Shown: positions 36,941 to 45,885, numbered from the stretch's first letter. The stretch is 64,000 nt of DNA from Abyssibius alkaniclasticus (GCF_020447305.1 NZ_CP095732.1:1706501-1770500); one strand, 5' to 3'. Made by a program: numbers and translations. The notes: generated by a model from the letters alone, not told the origin.

Positions 36941-38518
36941 ATGATAATTCGTAACCTATTGATGGGGGCATCATTTGCTGCACTTGGCGCGACTGCTGCG
37001 ACCGCCCAGTATTCGCTGACCATTTTACACACCAACGACTTTCACGCGCGGTTCGAACCTATTTCGGCCTATGACGGCCCCTGCTCGGCTGAAGATAATG
37101 CGGCAGGAGAATGCTTTGGCGGCTCAGCGCGCCTGGCCACGGCCGTGGCGGAGGCGCGTGCGCGCAGCAATAATACCATTCTTGTTGACGGGGGCGACCA
37201 GTTTCAGGGCACGCTGTTTTACACCTATTACAAGGGAGCGATGGCGGCCGAATTCATGAATATGCTGGGCTATGACGCCATGACAGCTGGCAACCACGAG
37301 TTTGACGATGGCCCCGAAGTGCTGCGCGGCTTCATGGATTCGCTGGAATTTCCGGTGCTGATGTCCAATGCCGATTATTCGGGCGAACCGCTGCTGGCGG
37401 GCAAGCTTGCGAAATCGACCATAATCGAACGTGGTGGCGAGCAGATCGGCCTGATCGGGCTGACCCCGCGTGACACGGATGAACTGGCAAGCCCCGGCCC
37501 GAATGTCATCTTCACCGAACCGGCCGATGCGGTGGCCAGCGAAGTGGCCATGCTTGAAGAGATGGGTGTGAACAAGATCATCGTGCTTAGCCATTCGGGC
37601 TATGCGGTCGATATGGCCGTGGCAGCGGCAAACCCTTCGGTTGACGTTATCGTGAGCGGCCATACCAATACCTATCTTAACAGCAATGACGAAGATGCCG
37701 ATGGCCCCTATCCCACAATGGTTGGCAGCACAGCCATCGTCTCGGCCTATGCCTATGGCAAATATCTGGGCGAGTTGAATGTTACTTTTGATGATAACGG
37801 CGTGATCACGGAAGCCTCTGGCGGGCCGCTGGTGATGGATGGCAATGTGCCAGAAGATGCCGCCGCGCTTGCACGGATTGCCGAACTTGCGGCACCGCTC
37901 GAAGATATCCGCAACCAGGTTGTGGCCAGAACAAGCGCGGCGATTGATGGTGATCGCACCAGTTGCCGCGCCGTTGAATGCGAGATGGGCAACCTTGTGG
38001 CCGATGCCATGCTTGACCGCGTTGCAGGCCAGGGCGTGACCATTGCCATTGCCAATGGTGGCGGTCTGCGCGCCAGCATCGATGCGGGCGAAATTACGAT
38101 GGGCGAAGTGCTGACCGTGCTGCCCTTCCAGAACACGCTGGCCACAATGCAGTTGACCGGCGCCTATGTCATCGAGGCGCTGGAAAACGGCGTCAGCCAG
38201 GTGGAAGATGGCGCTGGCCGCTTCCCGCAGGTTGCCGGGTTGAAGTTCAGCTTCGATCTGTCGATGGAACCAGGCTCACGCGTGAGCGATGTCATGGTTG
38301 CCGATGGCGATGGCTGGGTGCCGATCGACCCTGAAGCCGTATACGGCGTTGTCACCAACAACTATGTGCGCGGCGGTGGCGACGGGTATTCAACCTTCGC
38401 CCAAAACTCGATGAACCCCTATGATTTTGGCCCCAACCTTGAAAATGTCGTGGCCGATTTTCTGGCCGCATCGGGGGAATACACCCCCTATACCGACGGG
38501 CGTATCACCCAGAAATAG
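36941..38518 (+). CDS. Secreted 5'-nucleotidase / UshA-like metallophosphatase
   Basis: A 525-residue periplasmic nucleotidase. A signal peptide (MIIRNLLMGASFAALGATAATAQ, cleavage after ATA or AQ) precedes the metallophosphatase domain: ILHTNDFHARFEP, VDGGDQFQGTLFY, MTAGNHEFDDG, VLSHSGYAVDM and VSGHTNTYL carry the metal ligands. The C-terminal 5'-nucleotidase domain includes IANGGGLRASIDAGEITMGEVLTVLPF with the nucleotide-stacking region. It releases phosphate and nucleosides from external nucleotides. Start 36941 has GGAGG 8 nt upstream. A terminator follows. Confidence 0.92.
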   Translation: MIIRNLLMGASFAALGATAATAQYSLTILHTNDFHARFEPISAYDGPCSAEDNAAGECFGGSARLATAVAEARARSNNTILVDGGDQFQGTLFYTYYKGAMAAEFMNMLGYDAMTAGNHEFDDGPEVLRGFMDSLEFPVLMSNADYSGEPLLAGKLAKSTIIERGGEQIGLIGLTPRDTDELASPGPNVIFTEPADAVASEVAMLEEMGVNKIIVLSHSGYAVDMAVAAANPSVDVIVSGHTNTYLNSNDEDADGPYPTMVGSTAIVSAYAYGKYLGELNVTFDDNGVITEASGGPLVMDGNVPEDAAALARIAELAAPLEDIRNQVVARTSAAIDGDRTSCRAVECEMGNLVADAMLDRVAGQGVTIAIANGGGLRASIDAGEITMGEVLTVLPFQNTLATMQLTGAYVIEALENGVSQVEDGAGRFPQVAGLKFSFDLSMEPGSRVSDVMVADGDGWVPIDPEAVYGVVTNNYVRGGGDGYSTFAQNSMNPYDFGPNLENVVADFLAASGEYTPYTDGRITQK

Positions 38519-38540
38519 GCGGGTCTGAAACTTCGGAAAG

Positions 38541-38563
38541 CGGCGCCATTTCGGCGCCGTTTT
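38541..38563 (+). terminator. Rho-independent terminator after the 5'-nucleotidase gene
   Basis: CGGCGCC (38541-38547) pairs with GGCGCCG (38553-38559) over a 5-nt loop, then TTTTCATTTTATTT. Confidence 0.85.
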
Positions 38564-38663
38564 CATTTTATTTACACAAAATGCGACAGATTTCGTGGCG
38601 CGTTGTTCATGGCTTGCTAACCCCGATTGCGCAGTCTGGCGGGGCCATAACCCACGGTTGCCC

Positions 38664-39089
38664 ATGTCCGACTTCATCAAAGCCCTGTTCGATATTTCGA
38701 TCTATCATCTCACGGAGGAAACCCGCCGCCGGATGGATGCCGATGCGCGCAACTATTTCCTGGGCAAGCCCTGCAGCCTGCCCTTTACGGTGAAAGGGTC
38801 CAGTTTTGGCTGGTTCATCGATGTGCGCAGCGCAGCCGAGCGGCATTGCGCCACCAAGCCCTATCCGTCGGATATTGTGGAATGCTACGAACTGGCGCTG
38901 CGCCTGGGCTGTGAATATATCCTGTTTGACCGCGACGCCGAGCGCCATGAGGCATTGGCCTGGTATGGCGATGAAGGGCAGGAACCTTATGTGGACCCGC
39001 CGCCAGACATGCGCGCCGCACAACCGCTGACCTTGCGCAGCCTGTTGCTGAACGATCTGGCAAGCGACGGGTCGGGAATGGACTATTAG
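38664..39089 (+). CDS. DUF5983-like protein
   Basis: A 141-residue soluble protein. The pattern ISIYHLTEETRRRMDADA, then GWFIDVR, then ELALRLGCEYILFDRDAE is how I remember DUF5983, a family found on plasmids and chromosomes with no assigned role. Start at 38664 (MSDFIKALFD). Single gene, between a terminator and an MFS transporter. Family call is by memory and needs a profile search. Confidence 0.55.
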   Translation: MSDFIKALFDISIYHLTEETRRRMDADARNYFLGKPCSLPFTVKGSSFGWFIDVRSAAERHCATKPYPSDIVECYELALRLGCEYILFDRDAERHEALAWYGDEGQEPYVDPPPDMRAAQPLTLRSLLLNDLASDGSGMDY

Positions 39090-39167
39090 CTGGTTGACCT
39101 CGGGCAATCCCGTTCCTAAACATGCCCCGTGCGGGAGGCCTGTGCTGCCCGCCCTTTAGGGGCCGAT

Positions 39168-40388
39168 ATGCAGCGGTTGCACTTCCTCACTCAGAATGCG
39201 CGCTGGCTGCTTGTGCCCAGCCTCATGACCTTTGGTTCCGGCTTTGGGCAGACGTTTTTCATTTCGCTCTTCGCGGGTGAAATTCGCACCGAATATGCCC
39301 TGAGCCATAGCGCCTGGAGCGGATATTACGCCGGTGGCACGCTTGCCTCGGCGCTGTTGATGATGCTGGTTGGCGGCATGGCCGACCGGCTGCCGGCCCG
39401 GCGCATAACGCTGCTGGTCATCGTGCTGTTTGCGCTGTCAGCCGGGGCAATGGCGGGGCTGCCTGCGGTTTGGGCGCTGCCGGTGGTCATTTTCGGGCTG
39501 CGCTTTTGCGGGCAGGGCATGATGGGGCTTTTGGCAATGGTCTTTGCCGGGCGCTGGTTTGTCAGCAGCCGCGGCAAGGTGGTGGCCATCGCCTCGGTCG
39601 GGTTCTCGCTTGGCGAATCCATCTTTCCCTTTGTCTTTGTGCTTGTCATGGGCGCGTTCGGCTGGCGTTCGGCATGGCTGGTGGCGGCGGCTGTTCTTTT
39701 GGCGCTTGGGCTGCTGCTGGCCCGCCTGATGCGGGTTGAACGCCAGCCAGCCGCCGCGAATGGCGCAAACCCGCAGCGCCAGACCGGCATGAACAATGTG
39801 CATTGGACCCGGCGCACCATGCTTGGCAACTGGGTGTTCTGGGTGGGGTTCCCGGCCTTTCTGGTGCAGCCGATGGTTGGCACGGTCTTCATGTTTCAAC
39901 AGGTGCATATGGTGGAAATCAAGGGCTGGGCGCTGGCCGATTTTGCAGCACTCTTTCCGCTCTATTCGCTGACCGGGCTTGTTTCGGTTTTCGTGTTCGG
40001 CGTGCTGGCCGATCGTGTGCGCATTTCCTGGATCATGCCGTTCTATCTGGCGCCGCTGGCGCTTGGCATGGTCGTGGTCGTCCAGGGCGACGGGTTGCAG
40101 CACGCCGCCATCGGCCTTGTGCTGCTGGGCATCATGCAGGGCGCGGGCACCACGGTTTCAGGCGTGTTCTGGCCCGAATATTATGGCACGCGCAATCTTG
40201 GCGCCATCCGCTCGCTGGCCACAGCGATCATGGTGTTTGCCACCGCGCTTGGCCCCTTGCTCAGCGGCATCGGGCTTGATTCCGGGCTGCGCTATGAAAG
40301 CCAGCTTTACATCATGTCTGGCATGGCCCTTGCGGGTTGCCTGCTGCTGGCCATTGTCGCCCTTGGCACGCGGCGCGCGCGCGCCTAA
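39168..40388 (+). CDS. MFS transporter
   Basis: A 406-residue, twelve-span major facilitator protein. The loop 2-3 signature is GGMADRLPARRITLLVI near residue 65, and the matching loop in the second half is FGVLADRVRISWIM near 280. It looks like the monocarboxylate/oxalate-formate type. Substrate unknown. AGGGG lies 5 nt before the ATG at 39168. It is followed 9 nt later by the HMCES-like gene. Confidence 0.87.
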   Translation: MQRLHFLTQNARWLLVPSLMTFGSGFGQTFFISLFAGEIRTEYALSHSAWSGYYAGGTLASALLMMLVGGMADRLPARRITLLVIVLFALSAGAMAGLPAVWALPVVIFGLRFCGQGMMGLLAMVFAGRWFVSSRGKVVAIASVGFSLGESIFPFVFVLVMGAFGWRSAWLVAAAVLLALGLLLARLMRVERQPAAANGANPQRQTGMNNVHWTRRTMLGNWVFWVGFPAFLVQPMVGTVFMFQQVHMVEIKGWALADFAALFPLYSLTGLVSVFVFGVLADRVRISWIMPFYLAPLALGMVVVVQGDGLQHAAIGLVLLGIMQGAGTTVSGVFWPEYYGTRNLGAIRSLATAIMVFATALGPLLSGIGLDSGLRYESQLYIMSGMALAGCLLLAIVALGTRRARA

Positions 40389-40397
40389 ACTTCGGCC

Positions 40398-41099
40398 ATG
40401 TGCTATCGCAGTGTTCTGACCACACCCAAACAGGCGGTGATCGAATGGTTCAACGCCGTTGGCGATGATGTGCCCGAACAGCCGCCGCGTCGCAACATCC
40501 GCCCCACGCAACCGCTTGTGGCCGTGCGCAGCGCCAATGGCCAGCGCCGCCTGTCGCTGCTACGCTGGGCCTTTACACCGCATTGGTACAAGGCGCTGAA
40601 CGATGGCCCGCCGATCATGAATGCGCGCGCCGAAACCATTGCCGCCAAACCCGCCTTTGCCGATGCCGTGCGCCACCGCCGCTGCCTGATTCCCGCCGAT
40701 GGATATTACGAGTGGACAAGTTCCGAGGATGATGGCGGCAAGGACCCGTGGTTCATTCACGCCGCAGGCGGGCAGGTCATGGGCTTTGCCGGTATCTGGC
40801 AGGCATGGCGCAGCCCGGACGGCGTGCTTTACGAGGGCTGCGCGATCGTGACGACCGCTGCCAATGCGCGCATGAGTAACCTGCACGCAAGAATGCCGCT
40901 GGTCATCTCGCCGGAAAACTATGCGCTTTGGCTGGGCGAGGCTGGGCATGGCGCGGCCCGTCTCATGCAGCCCGGCGCCGAAGAGCTTTTGGACTATCAT
41001 CGTGTCGATCGCGCCATCAACGGTGCAAAAACCGATGATCGTGACTATACTCGCCCTCTAATTGCAAACGGCAACCCACGGGCGACTGCATATTTGTGA
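40398..41099 (+). CDS. SOS response-associated peptidase / HMCES-YedK family
   Basis: A 233-residue SRAP-domain protein that covalently traps abasic sites in single-stranded DNA through its N-terminal Cys. After removal of Met the chain begins with Cys2 (MCYRSV). The active-site Asn lies in MNARAETI near residue 74, Glu in CLIPADGYYEW near 105, and His in MSNLHARMPLVI near 163. The usual MCGR start is MCYR here. It is 9 nt after the MFS gene. Confidence 0.9.
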   Translation: MCYRSVLTTPKQAVIEWFNAVGDDVPEQPPRRNIRPTQPLVAVRSANGQRRLSLLRWAFTPHWYKALNDGPPIMNARAETIAAKPAFADAVRHRRCLIPADGYYEWTSSEDDGGKDPWFIHAAGGQVMGFAGIWQAWRSPDGVLYEGCAIVTTAANARMSNLHARMPLVISPENYALWLGEAGHGAARLMQPGAEELLDYHRVDRAINGAKTDDRDYTRPLIANGNPRATAYL

Positions 41100-41315
41100 A
41101 TAGGGCGAAATGCCTTTATTTGTCCCAATTTGAGCCACATTTCCGCCCCAGTTGCTGCCTAAACCTTATTCCAGCGCACGGGGCTAATTTTAGCGAGTGC
41201 CGCCGTCAGTGAGTTCCGGCTTCGTGCGCACCATTTATTAAAGAGTATTCGAGAATATGATGCGCGCGGGGCAGCGTTTTGTGCCTGAGTAGGGTTTCGC
41301 CCCGCGCCCGCATCG
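41100..41315. other. Intergenic stretch with no recognised feature
   Basis: 216 nt between the convergent HMCES-like and zinc-ribbon genes. It is relatively AT-rich in the middle. I see no convincing terminator, repeat or small gene. Confidence 0.5.
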
Positions 41316-42398
41316 CTAGCGGCCCTGGCTGTAGACATAGGCCAGCCCGCCCGCCACAATCAGCCCCAAAACAACCGCAAAGGCAATCTTCCAGGCCGAA
41401 TAGGGTCGTTCGCCCTGCACCTTGCCGGTAAGCCCGTTCACGACAAGCCGATAGGTATTGCCACGATACTTGTATGCTGCAAGCCATATCGGCAGCAGAA
41501 TATGCTTGAAGGTGACGTTGCGATGCGTGGTATCAAGCGAATGGATGCGCTGCACATCGCCGCCAATATCGCGCCGCACATCGCCGCGAATTACGGCATC
41601 CATAATGTCTTGCGCTTCGCCAAAACCCTGCTCGACATCCACAGCATAGGCTTCGGCCCGAAACCCTGCCAGATAGGCCGGGGCATAGGGCTCCAGCGCG
41701 CCCAGGTTCCAGGGGGCCAGATTGTCGGCATAGCGTTTGGGCAGGCTTTGGCTGGCCAATACAAGCACATCGTCAAATCTTCGCGAAACCTCGCCGCTGC
41801 GGCGGCTCCAGCGGGTGCGGCGCTGGCGCTGGGTTTTGCCGTTTACGGTTACGGTTACATAATAATGGTCGCCACGCTCGCCGGTATAGCGGCTGTCGGT
41901 TTCTGAATCATAGGTCCAATAGGGCACATAGATACCCTGCAGGCGGCGCCCCTTGCGGGCATAGGTCTTAAGCCCGTTTGGCGCAAACCAAAGCCGGCCA
42001 AGCCATGCGCCCACACTGTCGCGCGCGGTATCTTCGGCCACGTGAAAGGGCAGCACGGCGCGGGGCTTCAAATGGCGGTTGGTGCCGGTGCCAACCACAA
42101 TGGGGCTGGCACAGAACGGGCATTCGGCGGCATGGTCCTGGCCGCCAAGCTCGACCTGCGCGCCGCAACTTTCGCATTTTACAATGCGGGTCACTTCAAT
42201 TTCGGATTCCGGAATTTCGGCTGAAATGGCTGCCGAATAGCTCAGCTCCTCGCGCGAGTCTTCAAGGCTGAGCAGCGGCTCAAGCGGGGCTTCTGCGCCG
42301 CAATAGTCGCATGTCAGCGCGCCACGGCTGGGGTTGAACCGCAAATCCGATCCGCATTCCACGCAAGGAAAGCGGTGTTCAGCCTCTTGTTCGCTCAT
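41316..42398 (-). CDS. Double zinc-ribbon membrane protein (TelA-cluster)
   Basis: A 360-residue protein often annotated as TFIIB-type zinc-ribbon or primosomal-N'-like. Two ribbons are visible: CVECGSD...CDYCG (residues 14-35) and CESCGAQ...CPFCASP (75-100). A beta-rich middle domain follows (LQGIYVPYWTYDSETDSRY), and a C-terminal membrane span (AFAVVLGLIVAGGLAYVYS). It is tail-anchored, facing the cytoplasm (inference). It lies 12 nt downstream of the SPFH gene and probably works with it; proteins of this type often travel with SPFH and TelA genes. Confidence 0.82.
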   Translation of the reverse strand: MSEQEAEHRFPCVECGSDLRFNPSRGALTCDYCGAEAPLEPLLSLEDSREELSYSAAISAEIPESEIEVTRIVKCESCGAQVELGGQDHAAECPFCASPIVVGTGTNRHLKPRAVLPFHVAEDTARDSVGAWLGRLWFAPNGLKTYARKGRRLQGIYVPYWTYDSETDSRYTGERGDHYYVTVTVNGKTQRQRRTRWSRRSGEVSRRFDDVLVLASQSLPKRYADNLAPWNLGALEPYAPAYLAGFRAEAYAVDVEQGFGEAQDIMDAVIRGDVRRDIGGDVQRIHSLDTTHRNVTFKHILLPIWLAAYKYRGNTYRLVVNGLTGKVQGERPYSAWKIAFAVVLGLIVAGGLAYVYSQGR

Positions 42399-42410
42399 CC
42401 TGATAGCCCG

Positions 42411-43550
42411 TCAGGCTGCGGGCGGGGGTGGGGGCGGTGGCATGACTGTAAACAGTTGCGCAAGTTCGGCCACCTCATTGGCGGGCTTCCAGCCATCCTG
42501 TCCGGCGGTCCAGACAAGCGTTGTGCGCGCGAAACTGCCAGCCCCGGCCATGCGCCCCAGCGCCGCCTTGGAAAACGGGCCGCGCGTTTCGCCATTTTCG
42601 GCAATATGCCACACATGTTCGGCCGGGGGCGGCGGTGGTGGGGCGGGTTGCGCCGCAGCTGGGGCCGGGGCCGGGGCGGCGGCAGGGGCCGAACCCCAGG
42701 GGCCGGCTGCACCGGCCATTGCCATGCCCATACCCATGCCAAGCCCGGCGCCCATGCCAGCGCCGGCACCGCCGGGGTTGGCAGCAGCGGTGCCCATTGC
42801 TTCGGCTGCCGAAAACTGCGCGAATTTGTTCAGATCGCCGACAATCCCCATCGAGGTGCGCTTGTCCAGCATCCCTTCAACCTCGGGCGGCAGTGAAATA
42901 TTCTCGATGTAGAACGAAGGCATTTCCAGCCCGAAATTGGCCAGTTCCGGGCTGACCTTGTCGGCAATCAGCTTGCCAAGGTCTTCGGTATTGGCGGCCA
43001 TATCCAGCACCGGAATGCCGCTGCCCGCAATCGCCGCCGAAAACCGCGCTACGATGATATTGCGGATCTGCATGGTAATTTCATCGGTGGTGAATTCACC
43101 ATCGGTGCCAACAATCTCTGTCATGAACTTGGCGGCATCCTTGACACGAATCGTATAGGTGCCAAAGGCGCGCAGCCGCACGGCGCCAAATTCCGGATCG
43201 CGGCAGATGATCGGGTTTTTCGTGCCCCATTTCAAATCCTGGAAACGGGTGGTGTTGATGAAGTAGATTTCCGATTTGAACGGCGACTGGAACCCGTGAT
43301 CCCAGTTTTGCAGCGATGTCATGATCGGCATGTTGTTGGTTTCGAGCATGTAAAGCCCGGGTGTGAACACATCGGCCATCTGGCCTTCATGCACAAAGGC
43401 GGCGACCTGGCCTTCGCGCACCGTCAGCTTTGCACCGTATTTGATTTCGTGGCCTTCGCGCTCGAACCGCCATACCAGCGTGTCACGCGTGTCGTCGGTC
43501 CAGTGAATGACGTCGATAAACTGGCCGGCGAGAAAATCAAAAATACCCAT
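42411..43550 (-). CDS. SPFH-domain protein with C-terminal GYF_2 domain
   Basis: A 379-residue protein of the virion-core-protein-like SPFH group. Residues about 30-240 form the SPFH/band 7 domain (IKYGAKLTVREGQVAAFVHEG; FGTYTIRVKDAAKFM; EMPSFYIENISLPPEVEGM). A Gly/Met/Ala/Pro-rich linker follows, then a GYF_2 domain near 315-365 (VWHIAENGETRGPF ... GWKPANEVAELAQLF), and a Pro-rich end. It has no membrane span, so it likely assembles on the membrane surface. Start 43550 follows GGGAG, which lies beside a small hairpin. Second-last gene of the TelA cluster. Confidence 0.85.
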   Translation of the reverse strand: MGIFDFLAGQFIDVIHWTDDTRDTLVWRFEREGHEIKYGAKLTVREGQVAAFVHEGQMADVFTPGLYMLETNNMPIMTSLQNWDHGFQSPFKSEIYFINTTRFQDLKWGTKNPIICRDPEFGAVRLRAFGTYTIRVKDAAKFMTEIVGTDGEFTTDEITMQIRNIIVARFSAAIAGSGIPVLDMAANTEDLGKLIADKVSPELANFGLEMPSFYIENISLPPEVEGMLDKRTSMGIVGDLNKFAQFSAAEAMGTAAANPGGAGAGMGAGLGMGMGMAMAGAAGPWGSAPAAAPAPAPAAAQPAPPPPPPAEHVWHIAENGETRGPFSKAALGRMAGAGSFARTTLVWTAGQDGWKPANEVAELAQLFTVMPPPPPPPAA

Positions 43551-43557
43551 CTGGAAC

Positions 43558-43574
43558 TCCCTGCATCTTTTGCA
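43558..43574 (-). promoter_or_regulatory. Small hairpin next to the SPFH gene ribosome-binding site
   Basis: CCTGCA/TGCAGG (43558-43563 and 43569-43574) forms a 6-bp stem with a 5-nt loop, immediately upstream of GGGAG. On the mRNA its 3' arm abuts or includes part of the ribosome-binding site, so it may tune translation. Confidence 0.4.
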
Positions 43575-43590
43575 GGAATGTAAGGGGTTG

Positions 43591-43613
43591 CGCGGCCCGT
43601 TGCTAGGGCCGCG
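43591..43613. terminator. Hairpin between the helical-protein and SPFH genes
   Basis: CGCGGCCC (43591-43598) pairs with GGGCCGCG (43606-43613), 7-nt loop. A T-rich run follows on the plus strand (TTTAATTTTT), but on the minus strand, where the genes lie, the 3' side is not T-rich. It could pause or process the mRNA. Confidence 0.5.
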
Positions 43614-43627
43614 TTTAATTTTTCAGG

Positions 43628-44572
43628 CTAAACGCTGGCGCGCGCGGTTTTCTTGATCAGCTTTGTCAGGCCTTCGATGGCTTTGCCCATTTGTTCAACC
43701 GAGGTCAGGATATACTTGCCATCTTTGCTGCCTTGCATGGTTTTCAGGTCATGCGCGTTGGTTTTGCCGATTTCGCGGGCATATGGCGCGTGGGCTTTTT
43801 TCATATTGGTCAAATTCGCCATCGCATCTGAAATGCAGCTATCTGCTTCCGTCAATTGGCGATTCTTGAAATGCTTTTCCGCCTTGGCCAGAGAGTCGCG
43901 CGCCTCGGTCAGGTTCTTGACCGTTATGTCATAGGCTTTTTTGACAAGCCGCAGGTCCAGCGCCCGGTTGTCGTTTGCGGCCTGGTCACCTGCCTTGCGG
44001 TCGGCCTTGGTTTTGGAAATTTCCTTGGCGACCTGGGTGTCAAACGATCTGCGCACACTGGCAAGCGACCATTTCGTGCCCTTGATATCGGTGATGACAT
44101 TGTCAAACAGCGCCGTGCGCGCCTTTTGAAGTGAAGCCAGAAGTTTTTCCATTTCCGGAAGTGATTTGGAATCAACCGCCAGCAATTTGCGGTCTTTCTT
44201 CTTTTTGCGATCGTCGATTTCCTTGCCGATCTTGGCCACAAGTTTATCAATATCTGCCAGCGTAGACTCGCTGTCCGACTTGATCTTGGTAAGAACGGAT
44301 TCCTCTTTGGCGGTCGCCCCCAATGTGGTTTGCACGGCTTTCATAACGCTCAATACGCCGGCTTCTTTGAGAAAATCTTTAAGGTCCGTGCCGACAACGC
44401 CATTGTCTTTTGATTTTTGCACTTCACGCCCAATTTCGGCGGCGGCTTCCCACAACATGTCACGATGGTGCTGGGCGTTGGTTGTCTGGCGCGTATAATC
44501 GGTGGCAATTTTTGTGGCCGCCTTGAGAAGCGGAGCGGCATCCTTGTTGAACTTATCTATTTCCTTGGCCAT
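43628..44572 (-). CDS. Lysine-rich all-helical protein in TelA cluster, unrecognised
   Basis: A 314-residue soluble protein, predicted almost wholly helical, with long stretches of heptad-like Lys/Glu/Leu pattern and a KKKKDRK patch near residue 125. I find no familiar motif, signal peptide or membrane span. Only one Cys is present. Its Lys-rich, lower-GC make-up contrasts with the Arg/Ala-rich neighbours, which could mark transfer or simply coiled-coil needs. Start 44572 is preceded by GGGG at about 8 nt. It sits between TelA and SPFH genes, flanked by hairpins on both sides, so it may be separately expressed. Confidence 0.75.
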   Translation of the reverse strand: MAKEIDKFNKDAAPLLKAATKIATDYTRQTTNAQHHRDMLWEAAAEIGREVQKSKDNGVVGTDLKDFLKEAGVLSVMKAVQTTLGATAKEESVLTKIKSDSESTLADIDKLVAKIGKEIDDRKKKKDRKLLAVDSKSLPEMEKLLASLQKARTALFDNVITDIKGTKWSLASVRRSFDTQVAKEISKTKADRKAGDQAANDNRALDLRLVKKAYDITVKNLTEARDSLAKAEKHFKNRQLTEADSCISDAMANLTNMKKAHAPYAREIGKTNAHDLKTMQGSKDGKYILTSVEQMGKAIEGLTKLIKKTARASV

Positions 44573-44633
44573 GAAATTTCCCCCTGAATTGAAATATGGC
44601 GGATGCTGGCACAAAGTCATCGCGCAAACAATA

Positions 44634-44661
44634 GCCCCGTCGATTGGAAAACCGACGGGGC
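44634..44661 (-). terminator. Terminator-like hairpin after telA
   Basis: GCCCCGTCG (44634-44642) pairs with CGACGGGGC (44653-44661), 10-nt loop, 22 nt downstream of the telA stop on the minus strand, followed there by TATTGTTTG. Likely partial terminator within the cluster. Confidence 0.6.
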
Positions 44662-44682
44662 CATCGCATCAAGCTTGCAAAT

Positions 44683-45870
44683 TCAGCCGGCAGCTTCGCC
44701 GATATTATAACCCGAGGCGCTGCCTTTGGCCTTGGCCGCGGCGAGCGTGTTTTTCAGCTCGGACTCCATGACCTGCAGCTCTTTTTCGGCTTCGGCGCGC
44801 TTGGCCTTGCCTTCATCGGCAATGCGCAGGCTGTCCTCGATCGTTTCAATCAGGTCGGCATTGGCCTTCTTGATGGCCTCGATATCGAAAATCCCGCGCT
44901 CCATTTCCGCGCGCACTTCGCGGTTGGCCATTTTCAGGTTTTCGGCGTTTTTGGTGAGCAGCTCGTTGGTCAGGTCATTGGCCTCGCGCACGACCTTGGC
45001 CGCATCGCGCGAACGCTGGATGGTGATGGCCTGGGCAAGCTGGGTTTCCCACAGTGGCACGGTATTCACCAATGTGCTGTTGATTTTGGTGACCAGCGAT
45101 TTGTCGTTTTCCTGCACCAGCCGGATCGAGGGGAGCGATTGCATCGTCACCTGACGGGTGAGTTTCAGGTCATGCACGCGGCGCTCCAGATCATCACGCG
45201 CGGCGCGCAAATCGCGCAACTCCTGGGCGCGGATCACGCCATCATCTTCGGGCGCGGCCTCGACCTCTTTTTCCTTGGCGGGGATGTCCGTCTCGTCAAG
45301 GGTTTTCAGCTTTTCCTCGCCAGCCGCGATGTAAAGCGCCAGCTCGTCATAAAAATCGAGGGTCTTTTCATAGAGCTTGTCGAGCGATTTGATGTCTTTC
45401 AGCAGCCCGTGTTCATGCTCCAGCAGGCGGTTGGTGATATTGTCGATCTGGCCCTGCACGGTTTCATAGCGCGCCATGAACTCGGCCACGGGCTTGGCGC
45501 GGCCAAGCAGGCGTTCCCACCAGCTCAGCTTGCGGTTCGGGTCCAGTTCATCGACCGAAAAGCCGCGCAGACTTGTGACCATTTCGCGCAAAGATGCCCC
45601 CGCCGGGCCCACATCCTTGTTGCGCACCCCGGCCAGCATTTCTTGCGATATGACCTGCAATTCGCTTTGCGCGGCCGAACCAAAGGCGATGATGGATTGC
45701 GTGTTGCTCATGTCCAGTTCGGCAATGCGTTTGGCAATGGCGGCCTTTTCATCATCCGATGCCTGATCGATGACGATCAATTCGCCCTTGGGTTCGGGCA
45801 AAAGCACCTTGGTCACTTTTTCGACCTCGGCCAATGCGGTTTCGGCCTTGGCGCGGATATCTTCGGACAT
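44683..45870 (-). CDS. telA: Toxic anion resistance protein TelA
   Basis: A 395-residue TelA/KlaA-family protein, mostly coiled coil. The family core includes LSWWERLLGRAKPVAEFMARYE near residue 110, LLKDIKSLDKLYEKTLDFYDELALYI near 158, and LPSIRLVQENDKSLVTKINSTLVNTVPLWETQLAQAI near 250. The family was named for tellurite resistance on plasmid RK2, but chromosomal members are linked to envelope stress and cell division. It lies 15 nt after XpaC, as in many genomes. Confidence 0.93.
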   Translation of the reverse strand: MSEDIRAKAETALAEVEKVTKVLLPEPKGELIVIDQASDDEKAAIAKRIAELDMSNTQSIIAFGSAAQSELQVISQEMLAGVRNKDVGPAGASLREMVTSLRGFSVDELDPNRKLSWWERLLGRAKPVAEFMARYETVQGQIDNITNRLLEHEHGLLKDIKSLDKLYEKTLDFYDELALYIAAGEEKLKTLDETDIPAKEKEVEAAPEDDGVIRAQELRDLRAARDDLERRVHDLKLTRQVTMQSLPSIRLVQENDKSLVTKINSTLVNTVPLWETQLAQAITIQRSRDAAKVVREANDLTNELLTKNAENLKMANREVRAEMERGIFDIEAIKKANADLIETIEDSLRIADEGKAKRAEAEKELQVMESELKNTLAAAKAKGSASGYNIGEAAG

Positions 45871-45885
45871 GGTAATCCCCCTGTT

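Noticed and set aside
41159-41359. 66-codon minus-strand frame before the zinc-ribbon stop
   Set aside because: Overlaps the zinc-ribbon gene in another frame, with no ribosome-binding site and no family-like pattern.
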